NCBI RefSeq assembly: GCF_011752995.1
Contig: NZ_VWWL01000007.1
Location: 186,001 to 250,000 of the forward strand
DNA length: 64,000 nt
Direction: 5' to 3'
From: Burkholderia sp. Ax-1724
GTDB taxonomy: Bacteria > Pseudomonadota > Gammaproteobacteria > Burkholderiales > Burkholderiaceae
Positions 19,535 through 28,815 of the stretch are shown here, in pieces. The notes under the pieces were generated by a model. That model ran no database searches. It was given only the letters and a program-made list of their open reading frames with translations, and had not been told where the DNA came from. Position 1 is the stretch's first letter. Each line of letters opens with the position of its first letter. A program made the position numbers and the translations under genes.

Positions 19535-21079
19535 ATGAACTACGTCATCGGCGTCGATATCGGCACGCAGAGCACGAAGGCGCTGCTCGTCGACGAGCAC
19601 GGCGCGATCGTCGCGCAGCATGCGTCGGGCTATCAGCCCGACACGCCGAAACCGTTGTGGGCCGAGCAGTGGCCCGCGGTGTGGCTGAAGGCGGTGGTCG
19701 CATGCGTGGCCGCTTGCGTGAGCGAGGCGAAGGCGGCCGGCGTCGCCGCGAGTTCGATCAAGGCGCTGTGCGTGAGCAGCCTGTACGGCGGCTCGGGCAT
19801 TCCGGTCGACAGCGACATGCGGCCGCTCGCGCCCTGCCTGATCTGGATGGACCGGCGCGCGACCACGCAGGTCGACTGGGTGCGCGGGAACGTCGATCTC
19901 GAACGGCTTTATACGATCACCGGCAATGGCGTGGATAGCTACTACGGCTACACGAAGATGCTGTGGCTGCGCGAAAACGAGCCGGACGTATGGGCGCATA
20001 CGCGCTATTTCCTGCCGCCGAATGCTTACGTGATTTATCTGCTGACCGGCGAGGTCGCGGTCGATCACAGTTCGGCCGGCAATATCGGCGGCGTCTACGA
20101 CATGGCGCGGCGCGACTGGTCGGACGAAGCGCTCGACATGCTCGGCATTCCCGCGACGATGATGCCGGATCGCCTCGTCGAATCGTCGGACGTGGTGGGC
20201 GGACTGCTGTCGCAATGGACCGCGCAGCTCGGGCTCGAAGCGGGCACGCCGATCGTCGCGGGCGGCGTGGATGCGGCCATGGCGACGTTCGCCGCCGGCG
20301 TCACGCGCGCGGGGCAGCACGTCGCGATGATCGGCACGAGCATGTGCTGGGGCTATATCAACCAGCAGGTCGACGCGCGGCACGGATTGGTCAGCATGCC
20401 GCATGTTTTCAACGGCCAGCAGGACCTCTATGTATTCGGCGGCGCGATCACGGCGGGTGCGTCGGTCGCGTGGTATCGCGAGCAGTTCTGTCATGCGGAG
20501 ATCGAGGCCGCGCGCGCGACGCCGCATGGCGATCCGCACCGGCTGCTCGAAGAAGCCGCCGCGCAGGTGCCGGCCGGCGCCGACGGCGTGCTGTTCCTGC
20601 CGTATCTGATGGGCGAGCGCAGCCCGGTGTGGGACGCGAAAGCGAGCGGCGCGTTCGTCGGACTGTCGCTCTTTCATACGCGCGCGCATCTGTATCGCGC
20701 GGTGCTCGAAGGCGTGTCGTTCGCGCTGAAGCACAACATCGAGGCGGGACGCAAAGGCGCGCAATCGCTCGACGACAAACTGATCGTGGTCGGCGGCGCC
20801 GCGCATTCGGACCTGTGGATGCAGATCATCGCCGACATCACCGGCTATCCGGTCTACACGATCGAGCAGGACGTCGAAGCCGCGATGGGCGCCGCGCGGC
20901 TCGCGGCGGTCGGCGTGGGCCTCGTGTCGCGCGAAGCGGCGCAGGGCGGCTGGGTCACGCTGATCGAGCGCGCGCAGCCCGACGCGCAGCGCATGGCGCT
21001 ATATCAGCAGCGCTTCGGCGTGTACGTAGACCTCTATCCGGCCTTGAAGCCGGTCATGCATCGCTTGCAATCATCATGA
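19535..21079 (+). CDS. FGGY-family carbohydrate kinase
   Basis: 514-aa kinase with N-terminal GVDIGTQSTKALLVD, WMDRRA, GGVDAAMATFAAGV and VVGGAAHSDLWMQ, the FGGY fold with both domains intact. It is not a canonical XylB and differs clearly from the xylulokinase at 10245-11738, so a second ketose (for example L-xylulose, L-ribulose or erythrulose) may be its substrate (inference). GGAGACTTT precedes the ATG. Its stop overlaps the SDR start (21076-21079, ATGA). Confidence 0.85.
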   Translation: MNYVIGVDIGTQSTKALLVDEHGAIVAQHASGYQPDTPKPLWAEQWPAVWLKAVVACVAACVSEAKAAGVAASSIKALCVSSLYGGSGIPVDSDMRPLAPCLIWMDRRATTQVDWVRGNVDLERLYTITGNGVDSYYGYTKMLWLRENEPDVWAHTRYFLPPNAYVIYLLTGEVAVDHSSAGNIGGVYDMARRDWSDEALDMLGIPATMMPDRLVESSDVVGGLLSQWTAQLGLEAGTPIVAGGVDAAMATFAAGVTRAGQHVAMIGTSMCWGYINQQVDARHGLVSMPHVFNGQQDLYVFGGAITAGASVAWYREQFCHAEIEAARATPHGDPHRLLEEAAAQVPAGADGVLFLPYLMGERSPVWDAKASGAFVGLSLFHTRAHLYRAVLEGVSFALKHNIEAGRKGAQSLDDKLIVVGGAAHSDLWMQIIADITGYPVYTIEQDVEAAMGAARLAAVGVGLVSREAAQGGWVTLIERAQPDAQRMALYQQRFGVYVDLYPALKPVMHRLQSS

Positions 21080-21813
21080 ACGCTACTTTCGATTTTTCCG
21101 GCCGCTCGATTCTCGTGACGGGCGCATCGAGCGGCATCGGCCGCGCCACGGTCGAAGCCTTGTGCGCGAGCGGCGCGTCGGTTGTCGCGGCGGCGCGCAA
21201 CGTCGACGAACTCGCGCGGCTTGCCGAGGAAACCGGTTGCGAGCCTCTCGCGCTCGACGTCGGCGACGAAGCCGCGATCGAGGACGCCTTCGCCTCGCTC
21301 GAACCGTTCGACGGTCTTGTGAATTGCGCGGGCATCGCGTTGCTCGAACGCGCGGTGGAGACCACGGCCGCGAGCTTCGATCGCGTGATGGCCGTTAATA
21401 CGCGCGGTGCGGTGCTGGTCGCGAAGCACGTCGCGCGCGCGATGCTCGCGGCGCAGCGCGCGGGCAGCATCGTGAACGTATCGAGCCAGGCTGCGCTCGT
21501 CGCGCTTGAGGATCATCTAAGCTATTCGGCCTCGAAGGCCGCGCTCGATGCGGCCACGCGCGCGCTGTGCGTCGAGCTGGGGCCGAGCGGGATTCGCGTG
21601 AACAGCGTGAACCCCACGGTCACGCTGACGCCGATGGCGGTGCTGGCCTGGAGCGATCCCGCCAAACGCGATCCGGCCTTGCAGGCGATCCCGCTGCGGC
21701 GCTTTGCCGAATCCGCCGAAGTCGCCGCGCCGATCCTGTTTCTGTTGAGCGAGGCGGCGTCGATGATTAGCGGCGTATGCCTGCCGATCGACGGCGGCTA
21801 TACGGCGCGGTGA
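21076..21813 (+). CDS. SDR oxidoreductase resembling L-xylulose/dicarbonyl reductase
   Basis: 245-aa short-chain dehydrogenase: TGASSGIG (residues 15-22), NCAG (83-86), Ser in NVSSQ (134-138), Y150 and K154 in YSASK. The segment ELGPSGIRVNSVNPTVTLTP closely matches the L-xylulose reductase (DCXR) family, which interconverts L-xylulose and xylitol. Translationally coupled to the kinase gene. With the MDR dehydrogenase it would give two redox steps around a kinase, a typical pentitol route. Confidence 0.85.
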   Translation: MNATFDFSGRSILVTGASSGIGRATVEALCASGASVVAAARNVDELARLAEETGCEPLALDVGDEAAIEDAFASLEPFDGLVNCAGIALLERAVETTAASFDRVMAVNTRGAVLVAKHVARAMLAAQRAGSIVNVSSQAALVALEDHLSYSASKAALDAATRALCVELGPSGIRVNSVNPTVTLTPMAVLAWSDPAKRDPALQAIPLRRFAESAEVAAPILFLLSEAASMISGVCLPIDGGYTAR

Positions 21814-21859
21814 AGGCTGCGCGCAGGGCTTGCCGGAGCCGCCGGAGCGAGCGGTCGGG

Positions 21860-22867
21860 TTAGAGCATCGTGCGCACGTGCCACAGTTCGGGGAACAGCA
21901 CGACGTCGAGCATCTTGCGCAGATACGACGCGCCGCTCGTGCCGCCCGTGCCCTGCTTGAAGCCGATGATGCGCTCGACCGTCGTGACGTGCCGGAAGCG
22001 CCACTGACGGAACGCGTCTTCGAGATCGACGAGTTCTTCGGCCATCTCGTACAGATCCCAATGCTCGGACGGATTGCGATAGACCTCGAACCATGCGGCC
22101 TCGACCGAGGCATCGTGCACGGTGGGCTGGGTCCAGTCGCGTTCGAGCCGCGCGGGCGAGATCGCGAAGCCGCGGCGCGCGAGCAGCCGCACGACTTCGT
22201 CGTAGAACGACGGCGTTTCGAGCGCGGCCTTCACCTCGGCGTGGATGTCGGGGCGATGCGCGTGCGGCTTCAGCATCTGCTCGTTCTTGTTGCCGAGCAG
22301 GAATTCGATCTGCCGGTACTGGTACGACTGGAAGCCCGACGAGCTGCCGAGATAAGGGCGCATGGCCGTGTACTCGGACGGCGTCATCGTCGCGAGAACG
22401 TTCCAGGCCTGCACGAGCTGCTCCATGATCCGCGACACGCGCGCGAGCATCTTGAAGGCGGGCGGCAATTCGTCGCGATGCACGGCCTTCAATGCCGCGT
22501 GCAGTTCGTAGAGCGCGAGCTTCATCCACAGTTCGCTGGTCTGGTGCTGGATGATGAACAGCATCTCGTTGTGATCCGGCGACAACGGATGCTGCGCGTC
22601 GAGCACCTTGCCGAGCGACAGATAGTCGCCGTAGCTCATCGATTCCGAGAAATCGAGCTGCGCGTCGTGCCAGCCAGGGTTGGCGGAATGCGTGGCAGAG
22701 GCGGTGGATGTGGTGGCGGTGGTGGATGTGGAACCCGCCCCCGCCGCAGCGGAGCCCGCCGAACTCGCGGCGGGCGTGCCGGTTGCGCCCGTCTTCCCAT
22801 GGCCGAACGGACAGCCTTGCGCGGGCGACTCTTCGGGCAAGCCCGGCGTGTGCATGTGATCGGTCAT
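21860..22867 (-). CDS. kynA: Tryptophan 2,3-dioxygenase
   Basis: Heme dioxygenase converting L-tryptophan to N-formylkynurenine, first step of the kynurenine pathway. The 335-aa protein has SMSYGDYL, the heme/substrate block [36 protein letters not shown], and [14 protein letters not shown] near the C-terminus. Odd: after the N-terminal CPFGHG segment there is a Gly/Ala/Ser/Thr-rich insertion (about residues 24-62), encoded by short GGTGGATGTGG-like repeats and missing from other family members as I know them. ATG 22867 has GAGG upstream, 10 nt after the kynU stop. Confidence 0.93.
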   Translation of the reverse strand: MTDHMHTPGLPEESPAQGCPFGHGKTGATGTPAASSAGSAAAGAGSTSTTATTSTASATHSANPGWHDAQLDFSESMSYGDYLSLGKVLDAQHPLSPDHNEMLFIIQHQTSELWMKLALYELHAALKAVHRDELPPAFKMLARVSRIMEQLVQAWNVLATMTPSEYTAMRPYLGSSSGFQSYQYRQIEFLLGNKNEQMLKPHAHRPDIHAEVKAALETPSFYDEVVRLLARRGFAISPARLERDWTQPTVHDASVEAAWFEVYRNPSEHWDLYEMAEELVDLEDAFRQWRFRHVTTVERIIGFKQGTGGTSGASYLRKMLDVVLFPELWHVRTML

Positions 22868-22877
22868 TCCATGATCC

Positions 22878-24128
22878 TCAGGTAACGGCGCCGCGCGCGG
22901 CGAATTCCGGCGCCCGCCAGGTTTCATGCACGAGTATGTCGCGCAGCGTCTCGACGGCGTCCCAGACGTCGACGAAGCGCGTGTACAGCGGCGTGAAGCC
23001 GAAGCGCAGCACATACGGCTCGCGATAGTCGCCGATCACGCCGCGCGCGATCAGCGCCTGCATCACCTCATAGCCGTGCGGATGTTCGAAGCTCGCATGC
23101 GAGCCGCGCCGCGCGTGTTCGCGCGGCGTGACGAGTTCGAGCGGAAACTCGCCGCAACGGGTCTCCACCAGTTCGATGAACAGATCGGTCAGCGCGAGCG
23201 ACTTCTTGCGGATCGCCTGCATGTCGGTTTGCAGGAACACGTCGAGTCCGCATTCGACGAGCGCCATCGAGACGATCGGCTGCGTGCCGCACAGATAGCG
23301 GCCCACGCCGTCATCCGGCCGATATGTGGGGCTCATCTCGAACGGCGCGCGATGCCCCCACCAGCCCGAGAGCGGCTGCGCGAATGCGTTCTGGTGGCGC
23401 TGCGGCACCCACACGAAGGCAGGCGAACCGGGGCCGCCGTTCAGGTACTTGTAGGTGCAGCCGACCGCGTAGTCGGCGCCGACGCCGTTCAGATCGACCG
23501 GCACCGCACCCGCCGAATGCGCGAGGTCCCACAGCGCGAGGGCGCCCCGGTCGTGAATCAGTCTCGTCAGCGCGGCCATGTCGTGCATGTAGCCGGTGCG
23601 GTAGTTCACGTGAGTAATCATCGCGATCGCGGTGTCGTCGCCGATCGTGGCGGGCAGCTCGGACGGATCGTCGACGAGGCGCAGCTCATAGCCGCGATCG
23701 AGCTGCTCGATGAGCCCCTGCGCGATGTACAGGTCGCTCGGGAAATTCGAGCGCTCGGAGACGATCACGCGGCGCCGCGGATCGCGCGCATCGGCGACCC
23801 GCAGCGCGGCCGACAGCAGCTTGAACAGGTTGATCGAAATCGTGTCGGTAACGACCACCTCGTCGCTCGCCGCGCCGATCAGCGGCGCGAGCTTGTTGCC
23901 GAGCCGGCGCGGCAGCGCGAACCAGCCGGCGTTGTTCCAGCTGCGGATCAGCCCCTCGGTCCATTGCGCGCCGATCACGGTCTGCGCGTGTTGCGCGGCC
24001 GCGGCCGGCGGCACGCCGAGCGAGTTGCCGTCGAGATAGATGGTGGCCGGCGACAGCGCGAACTGGTCGCGCAGCATGGCGAGGGGATCGGCGCTATCGA
24101 GCGCCACGGCTTCGTCACGATGGTTCAT
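22878..24128 (-). CDS. kynU: Kynureninase
   Basis: PLP enzyme hydrolysing L-kynurenine to anthranilate and alanine; 416 aa, normal length. Seen: YLDGNSLG near the N-terminus, [25 protein letters not shown], and the PLP-lysine region [11 protein letters not shown]. The start at 24128 ([10 protein letters not shown]) follows GGACCACC; longer in-frame starts read through the 12-bp repeat array and are not credible. Middle gene of kynB-kynU-kynA. Confidence 0.95.
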   Translation of the reverse strand: MNHRDEAVALDSADPLAMLRDQFALSPATIYLDGNSLGVPPAAAAQHAQTVIGAQWTEGLIRSWNNAGWFALPRRLGNKLAPLIGAASDEVVVTDTISINLFKLLSAALRVADARDPRRRVIVSERSNFPSDLYIAQGLIEQLDRGYELRLVDDPSELPATIGDDTAIAMITHVNYRTGYMHDMAALTRLIHDRGALALWDLAHSAGAVPVDLNGVGADYAVGCTYKYLNGGPGSPAFVWVPQRHQNAFAQPLSGWWGHRAPFEMSPTYRPDDGVGRYLCGTQPIVSMALVECGLDVFLQTDMQAIRKKSLALTDLFIELVETRCGEFPLELVTPREHARRGSHASFEHPHGYEVMQALIARGVIGDYREPYVLRFGFTPLYTRFVDVWDAVETLRDILVHETWRAPEFAARGAVT

Positions 24129-24170
24129 GGTGGTCCGTTGGTTCCGGGCGGGAGGGTTCGTCGGTTGATA

Positions 24171-24206
24171 GGTCGTGTAGCTGGCCGTGTAGCCGGTCGT
24201 GTCGCG
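24171..24206 (+). repeat. 12-bp tandem array, three copies
   Basis: GGTCGTGTAGCT, GGCCGTGTAGCC and GGTCGTGTCGCG are contiguous in the kynB-kynU gap, 13 nt beyond the kynB stop codon. Confidence 0.75.
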
Positions 24207-24219
24207 GGTTCGGCGTGCC

Positions 24220-24858
24220 TCAGCGCGAGCCGGGCAGCGCGCGCAGCACCGCACGCACCGGGCTCGCGTCGAGCGTGGTCAGTTTGAGCGGCAGCGCGAT
24301 CAGCTCGTAGTCGCCGGGTTCGACCGCGTCGAGCACGATGCCTTCGAGAATCGCCATGCGATGCGCGCGAATCCGCTGGTGCGCGTCCATCGTCTTCGAT
24401 TCCTGCGGATCGAGCGACGGCGTGTCGATGCCGATCAGCTTGACGCCGCGTGCGGCAAGCAGATCGACGGTATCGGGCGCGACCGCGCAGAACGCGCTGT
24501 CCCAGGCGGCGGTCGGCGCGCTTCTGTAAGTGCGCAGTAAGACTCGCTGCGGCAGATCGTCGAGCGAGCCGGTCAGGTGTTGTGGCGTCACAACAGGCGA
24601 TGCGCCGATGCAATCCATCACTCTGCATAAACCGAGATACGCGTCGAGCGGCACGTTGCCGATCGCGGCGCCCTCGGCGTCGTAGTGCAGCGGCGCGTCG
24701 GTGTGGGCGCCGGTGTGCGGCGACAGCGTGAGCCGCGCGACGTTGACGGGCGAGCCCGCTTCCATGCGCCACACACGCTCGATGCCGACCGGCGTGTCGC
24801 CCGGCCAGACGGGCGTGGCGGTATCGACGGCGGGGCTGATGTCCCAGAGTGTTGGCAT
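24220..24858 (-). CDS. kynB: Kynurenine formamidase
   Basis: Metal-dependent amidohydrolase of the cyclase family converting N-formylkynurenine to kynurenine and formate; 212 aa, normal length. Seen: LWDISPAV at the N-terminus, TPVWPGDTP, and the metal-binding motif [12 protein letters not shown] (about residues 48-59). First gene of the operon and divergent from kynR. The pathway end product anthranilate feeds catabolism or, in Burkholderia, alkylquinolone synthesis. Confidence 0.95.
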   Translation of the reverse strand: MPTLWDISPAVDTATPVWPGDTPVGIERVWRMEAGSPVNVARLTLSPHTGAHTDAPLHYDAEGAAIGNVPLDAYLGLCRVMDCIGASPVVTPQHLTGSLDDLPQRVLLRTYRSAPTAAWDSAFCAVAPDTVDLLAARGVKLIGIDTPSLDPQESKTMDAHQRIRAHRMAILEGIVLDAVEPGDYELIALPLKLTTLDASPVRAVLRALPGSR

Positions 24859-24988
24859 GACCGTTTCTGTGGCGGGTGACGATCTTTAAATGATAGTGGT
24901 CAAGCCGCGAAATGTGATTGCGAAAAAATCTCCTTCTTAGCCGTGTCTTGGAACATAATTTGAGTCAAACGGGAAAGGGAGACCGAAT
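24859..24988. promoter_or_regulatory. Divergent kynB/kynR control region
   Basis: A 130-bp AT-richer region (for example around 24905-24970) between divergent starts. CATAAT at 24954-24959 is a candidate -10 for kynR, and TATCAT on the minus strand near 24893 one for kynB. KynR binding here, with kynurenine as inducer, is known for Pseudomonas; no exact operator could be delimited by eye. Confidence 0.5.
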
Positions 24989-25504
24989 ATGAACGCGATC
25001 TCGCTCGACGCCACCGATTGCCGTATCTTGACGGTGCTTCAGCAGGAAGGACGGATCAGCAATCTCGACCTCGCGGAGCGCATCTCGCTCTCGCCGTCGG
25101 CGTGTCTGCGGCGCCTGCGTCTGCTCGAGGAGCAGGGCGTCATCGAACATTACCGGGCGTGCCTGAATCGCGAGGTGCTCGGTTTCGAACTGGAGGCGTT
25201 CGTGCAGGTGTCGATGCGCAACGACCAGGAAAACTGGCACGAGCGTTTCGCCGAGGCCGTGCGCGACTGGCCCGAAGTGGTCGGCGCGTTCGTCGTGACG
25301 GGCGAGACCCATTACCTGCTGCGGGTGCTCGCGCACAACCTCAAGCACTATTCGGATTTCGTGCTGCAGCGTCTGTACAAGGCGCCGGGCGTGATGGACA
25401 TCCGCTCGAACATCGTGCTGGAGACGCTCAAGGAAGATTCGGGCGTGCCGGTTTCGCTCGTGAAAAAGAACAGCGGGCATAGCGCTGCGCACAACGAGCG
25501 CTGA
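24989..25504 (+). CDS. kynR: Lrp/AsnC-family regulator of the kynurenine operon
   Basis: 171-aa Lrp-type regulator with an N-terminal helix-turn-helix (DLAERISLSPSACLRRLRLL, about residues 27-46) and a C-terminal RAM/AsnC ligand domain (GAFVVTGETHYLLRV). Position divergent to kynB matches KynR, the kynurenine-responsive activator described in Pseudomonas. GGGAAAGGGAG precedes the ATG. Confidence 0.9.
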   Translation: MNAISLDATDCRILTVLQQEGRISNLDLAERISLSPSACLRRLRLLEEQGVIEHYRACLNREVLGFELEAFVQVSMRNDQENWHERFAEAVRDWPEVVGAFVVTGETHYLLRVLAHNLKHYSDFVLQRLYKAPGVMDIRSNIVLETLKEDSGVPVSLVKKNSGHSAAHNER

Positions 25505-25515
25505 GCGGGCAGGGG

Positions 25516-25536
25516 CGCCGCGCGGTGCGCGCGGCG
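25516..25536. terminator. Hairpin between convergent kynR and flavin reductase genes
   Basis: CGCCGCGC and GCGCGGCG are separated by five bases, in a 39-nt gap between converging stop codons. No U tract follows. Terminator role inferred from position. Confidence 0.35.
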
Positions 25537-25543
25537 GGACGTT

Positions 25544-26053
25544 TCAAAGCAATTTGAGGCCGTGGAACTGACCGCTCTGGAACACGAGCGGCAGGATTTC
25601 GGCGGCGTTTTCGTGCACGCCGCAGCGCTCCACTTCGCCCACGAAAATCACGTGGTCGCCTTCCTCGTAGCGGCTGCGGTTATGGCATTCGAACCAGGCG
25701 AGCGCGCCGTCGAGCACCGGCATGCCGCTGTCGCCCGCCGCGTGCGACACGCCTTCGAAGCGGTCGCCCTTCACGGTCGCGAAGCGCTTGCACAGATCGA
25801 GCTGCGACGCGGCCAGCACGTTGACCACGTAGTGGCTATTGGCGCGAAACACCGGCATCGAGGCCGAACGCGTCGCGAGACTCCATAGCACGAGCGGCGG
25901 ATCGAGCGAAACCGAATTGAACGAACTGGCCGTGATGCCGATCAACTGGCCCGACGCGGCGCGCGTCGTGATGACGGTGACGCCGGTCGCAAACTGGCCG
26001 AGCGCCTGCTTGAACGCGGCCTGGTTGAAGTTGGGTGGGCTGGCGCGCTTCAT
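25544..26053 (-). CDS. Flavin reductase (HpaC-type) of a two-component monooxygenase or related
   Basis: 169-aa FMN-binding split-barrel protein of the flavin reductase family: QFATGVTVITTRA, GITASSFNSVSLDPPLVLWSL, and an FECHNRSRYEEGDHVIFVGEV segment near the C-terminus. It would supply reduced flavin to a monooxygenase, but none is adjacent, so the partner is unknown. ATG 26053 was chosen; a longer TTG-initiated frame to 26176 would add a non-conserved 41 residues. Confidence 0.85.
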   Translation of the reverse strand: MKRASPPNFNQAAFKQALGQFATGVTVITTRAASGQLIGITASSFNSVSLDPPLVLWSLATRSASMPVFRANSHYVVNVLAASQLDLCKRFATVKGDRFEGVSHAAGDSGMPVLDGALAWFECHNRSRYEEGDHVIFVGEVERCGVHENAAEILPLVFQSGQFHGLKLL

Positions 26054-26554
26054 TCGGGCAGAACCCCCGGCACGCGCCGTGTGAAAGCCTGACTGACGCG
26101 CAGGCCGGTGCGGCTGGAAGCGAATGATTCGAAAGTCATGGTGAAAATCGTCGATTTGCGCCAATTTTAACTGCAATCGCCGCGTGCGCCGTGCCGCGGA
26201 TGCCGGCGGGTCGTCAAACCGGCGTGTACTCGCGTAAAAATGCGCACCGGGGTTCGTTGCCGGGCATCCTGGCGGGACGATCGTCGGAGCCGTCGAAAAG
26301 CTTGTCGTTCGTCAAGGATTGCTGTGAACGTGGCGCAGACTTGTCCCCCTGACGAGCGCCGGCGTTCCTATACTCGATAAATGGCACGATTGCATGGCGG
26401 CCGGCGCGGACCGGGTGCGCAAATCAGGCGTGCGAGCGGCGTCGCGCTTCGGCTGGCTTTTACGCGGCGTTTTCGGCCCTATATACCGGACTCGGCGGCG
26501 GCGAAAACGCCGGCCACCGGTCCATTTTTCCGTATCTGATCTGGGGTGAACGTT
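26054..26554. other. Intergenic region, 501 bp
   Basis: Divergent gap between the flavin reductase and msrA genes. TATACT at 26369-26374 resembles a -10, but no -35 lies at proper spacing. No coding frame with a recognisable product and no repeat was found. Confidence 0.5.
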
Positions 26555-27094
26555 ATGAACGAGACGGCAACGCTCGGTGGCGGGTGTTTCTGGTGCCTCG
26601 AAGCGGTGTATCTGGGCGTCGAAGGCGTCAACGCGGTCGAGTCGGGCTATGCGGGCGGTCACACGCGCCAGCCGAGCTACGAGCAGGTGTGCGACGGCGA
26701 GACCGGCCACGCGGAAGTGGTCAAGGTCGACTTCGATCCCGCGAAGATCAGCTATCGCGAGATTCTCGACATCTTCTTCGCGATCCACGATCCGACGCAG
26801 TTGAACCGGCAGGGCAACGACGTCGGCACGCAGTACCGCTCGGCGATCTTCACCCATTCCGATGCGCAGCGCGAAACCGCGCTGCAGGCGATTCGCGAGA
26901 TCGGCGAGGAGCGCATTTACGACGGCAAGATCGTCACCCAGGTGGTGCCGCTCGACGGCAACTACTGGCCCGCCGAGGCGTATCACCAGAACTATTTCGC
27001 GCAGCATCCGAATCAGGGCTATTGCTCGTTTGTGGTGGCGCCGAAGGTCGCGAAATTCCGGCAGAAGTTCGCGCATCGGATCAAGGCGGGGTGA
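26555..27094 (+). CDS. msrA: Peptide methionine (S)-S-oxide reductase
   Basis: Repairs methionine-S-sulfoxide in proteins; 179 aa, normal for MsrA. Catalytic Cys11 lies in GGGCFWCLEAV, followed by VNAVESGYAGGHT and GNDVGTQYRSAIF. A candidate resolving cysteine lies in NQGYCSF near residue 155. ATG 26555 is preferred over an in-frame GTG at 26546, which lies within the GGGGTGA ribosome-site region. Confidence 0.95.
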   Translation: MNETATLGGGCFWCLEAVYLGVEGVNAVESGYAGGHTRQPSYEQVCDGETGHAEVVKVDFDPAKISYREILDIFFAIHDPTQLNRQGNDVGTQYRSAIFTHSDAQRETALQAIREIGEERIYDGKIVTQVVPLDGNYWPAEAYHQNYFAQHPNQGYCSFVVAPKVAKFRQKFAHRIKAG

Positions 27095-27223
27095 TTGGGG
27101 GCGCGGAGTCTGGGGCCGTGGTGGGCGTTACGGAGCCGCACGGAGCTTCAGTTCTTCCGTCTGCAGCGCGAATGAACGGAGTTCGTTCACACGGAGCCAC
27201 GGCGGTGGCCCGCGTGAAATCGT

Positions 27224-28729
27224 TCAACTCCGCGCGTCGCCGGCTTCGCCTTCGCTTGCGCCCCGTGCGGGTTGCGCCGGCGCTTCGTCTCCATCCACCT
27301 CACGCGCCTGCGCGAGACGCGCGCAGGCCTCGACGATCTCCGCCGCCAGCTTCACGCAACTGAGCGGCGCCGATCCTTCCGCCTTGTTATTGACCGCAAT
27401 CACGACCGGCTGGCCGGCCAGCGCATAACGCGCGGCCAGCTCGGCGAGCGACGCGCGCGTCGCCGGGTCTTCGTCGACGAGCCGGTTGAACGGCTCGTAC
27501 TTCGCCTTCGCCTGCTCGTATTTGAAGCCGCCATGCAGACTCCAGCGTACGATCAGCGGACCGGCCGGCTCGCCGTCGAGCAGCGCGAGCGCGGCGGCCT
27601 GGCGCAGCGGGTCGGGCATGCGCGCATGAATGCCGACGCAATAGCGCACGCCTGCCGCCTTCAGCATGCGGATGAAGCGCGGCGTGAGCAGACTCGCGTC
27701 GCGAATTTCGACCGCGTAGCAACTGCCGTCGGGCAGTCCCGGCAGCGCGTTGAAAAATTCCGCGAGGCGCTCGATAAATACCGCCGGCTGCGCGAGCATC
27801 GAGTCCGGCAGCGGCGAGAACTGGAACACGAGCGCGCCGGCCTTGGCGCCGAGTCCCGCGAGACAGGGCGTGACGAAGTCGTCGATCGCCATCTGTGCGT
27901 TCAGGAAGCACGGGTTCAGCGACACCGGCTCGCCGCGCTCGGCACGCACGGTGGCGTCGGTGATCGTCATCGGCGCCTTGACGATGAAGCGGAAATGCTC
28001 GGGTACCTGCTGCGCATAGCGCAGGTATTCGGTGACCGTGAGCGCCTGGTAGAACGAGCGGTCGATGCTGACCGTCTTCAGCAGCGGATGCGCGCCGTAG
28101 GCGCTCAAGCCTTCGCGCGAGAGCTTGCTGTTGCTGTAGTCGTCGCCGTAGACGATGCCGCTCCAGCCCGGAAACGACCACGTCGACGTGCCGAGGCGGA
28201 CTTGCGGCGGCAATTGCGCCGCGAGCGCGAGCAGTTCGGGTGAGGGCGGTGCGGCGAGCACGTCGCGGCTGCGGCGTTTTTTCGGGGTGTCGGCGGGAGC
28301 GGGCGGGGTGTTTGAGGTGTGTGCGTCTGCCGTACCAGCCGCGGCGGCGGGGTTGTCGGGCGTGTCGTCTTCCCACAGCGAGGCGGCGCTAGCTTGCGCA
28401 CGCTGGGCGCGCCGGGGTTGGGCGGCGGACACTGCTGGGCTGGCGGGTGCCGCTATGGCTATGGACGAGCCGGCGACGAGTGAGGCGGCATCGGCATCGA
28501 TGCCGGTGTTGTCGAGCGAGGCTGCGGGCGCGGCATCTTCAGCCGCGGCGGTACGCGTCAGCCTGGCGCCACGCACGCCGCCTTTCTGCACCGGCAATAC
28601 TGCAGCCTGCGGTTCATCCACCGGCATCCCGAACAGATCGAACTGCGCGGCTTCGCGAGCCGCATCGTCCGGCTTGCCGTCGTTGCCGCTCAACGGCTTT
28701 TCAACTTCGTTCGTCCCGCTCTGGTCCAT
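27224..28729 (-). CDS. DUF72 (YecE-like) protein with long low-complexity N-terminus
   Basis: 501 aa. The C-terminal part (from about residue 175, around LPPQVRLGTSTWSFPGWSG) is a DUF72 TIM-barrel domain of unknown function. The first 170 residues are Ala/Pro/Ser-rich and non-conserved, containing an AAVLPVQKGGVRGARLTR segment and long Ala-Asp-Ala runs; DUF72 proteins are usually about 240-300 aa. ATG 28729 follows directly after an in-frame TTG. No operon partner. Confidence 0.85.
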   Translation of the reverse strand: MDQSGTNEVEKPLSGNDGKPDDAAREAAQFDLFGMPVDEPQAAVLPVQKGGVRGARLTRTAAAEDAAPAASLDNTGIDADAASLVAGSSIAIAAPASPAVSAAQPRRAQRAQASAASLWEDDTPDNPAAAAGTADAHTSNTPPAPADTPKKRRSRDVLAAPPSPELLALAAQLPPQVRLGTSTWSFPGWSGIVYGDDYSNSKLSREGLSAYGAHPLLKTVSIDRSFYQALTVTEYLRYAQQVPEHFRFIVKAPMTITDATVRAERGEPVSLNPCFLNAQMAIDDFVTPCLAGLGAKAGALVFQFSPLPDSMLAQPAVFIERLAEFFNALPGLPDGSCYAVEIRDASLLTPRFIRMLKAAGVRYCVGIHARMPDPLRQAAALALLDGEPAGPLIVRWSLHGGFKYEQAKAKYEPFNRLVDEDPATRASLAELAARYALAGQPVVIAVNNKAEGSAPLSCVKLAAEIVEACARLAQAREVDGDEAPAQPARGASEGEAGDARS

Positions 28730-28815
28730 CAATGTCCGGCCTGCTGTTCAGGTTGCGCCGCGGCGTCTCACTTCACGCTTCATGCCCGCCGCGGCGCCCA
28801 CCGGTCATGGCCGGG

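Noticed and set aside
22680..22740. GGTGGATGTGG-type repeats as a CRISPR-like array
   Set aside because: They are short in-frame codon repeats inside the kynA N-terminus, without spacers of uniform size.
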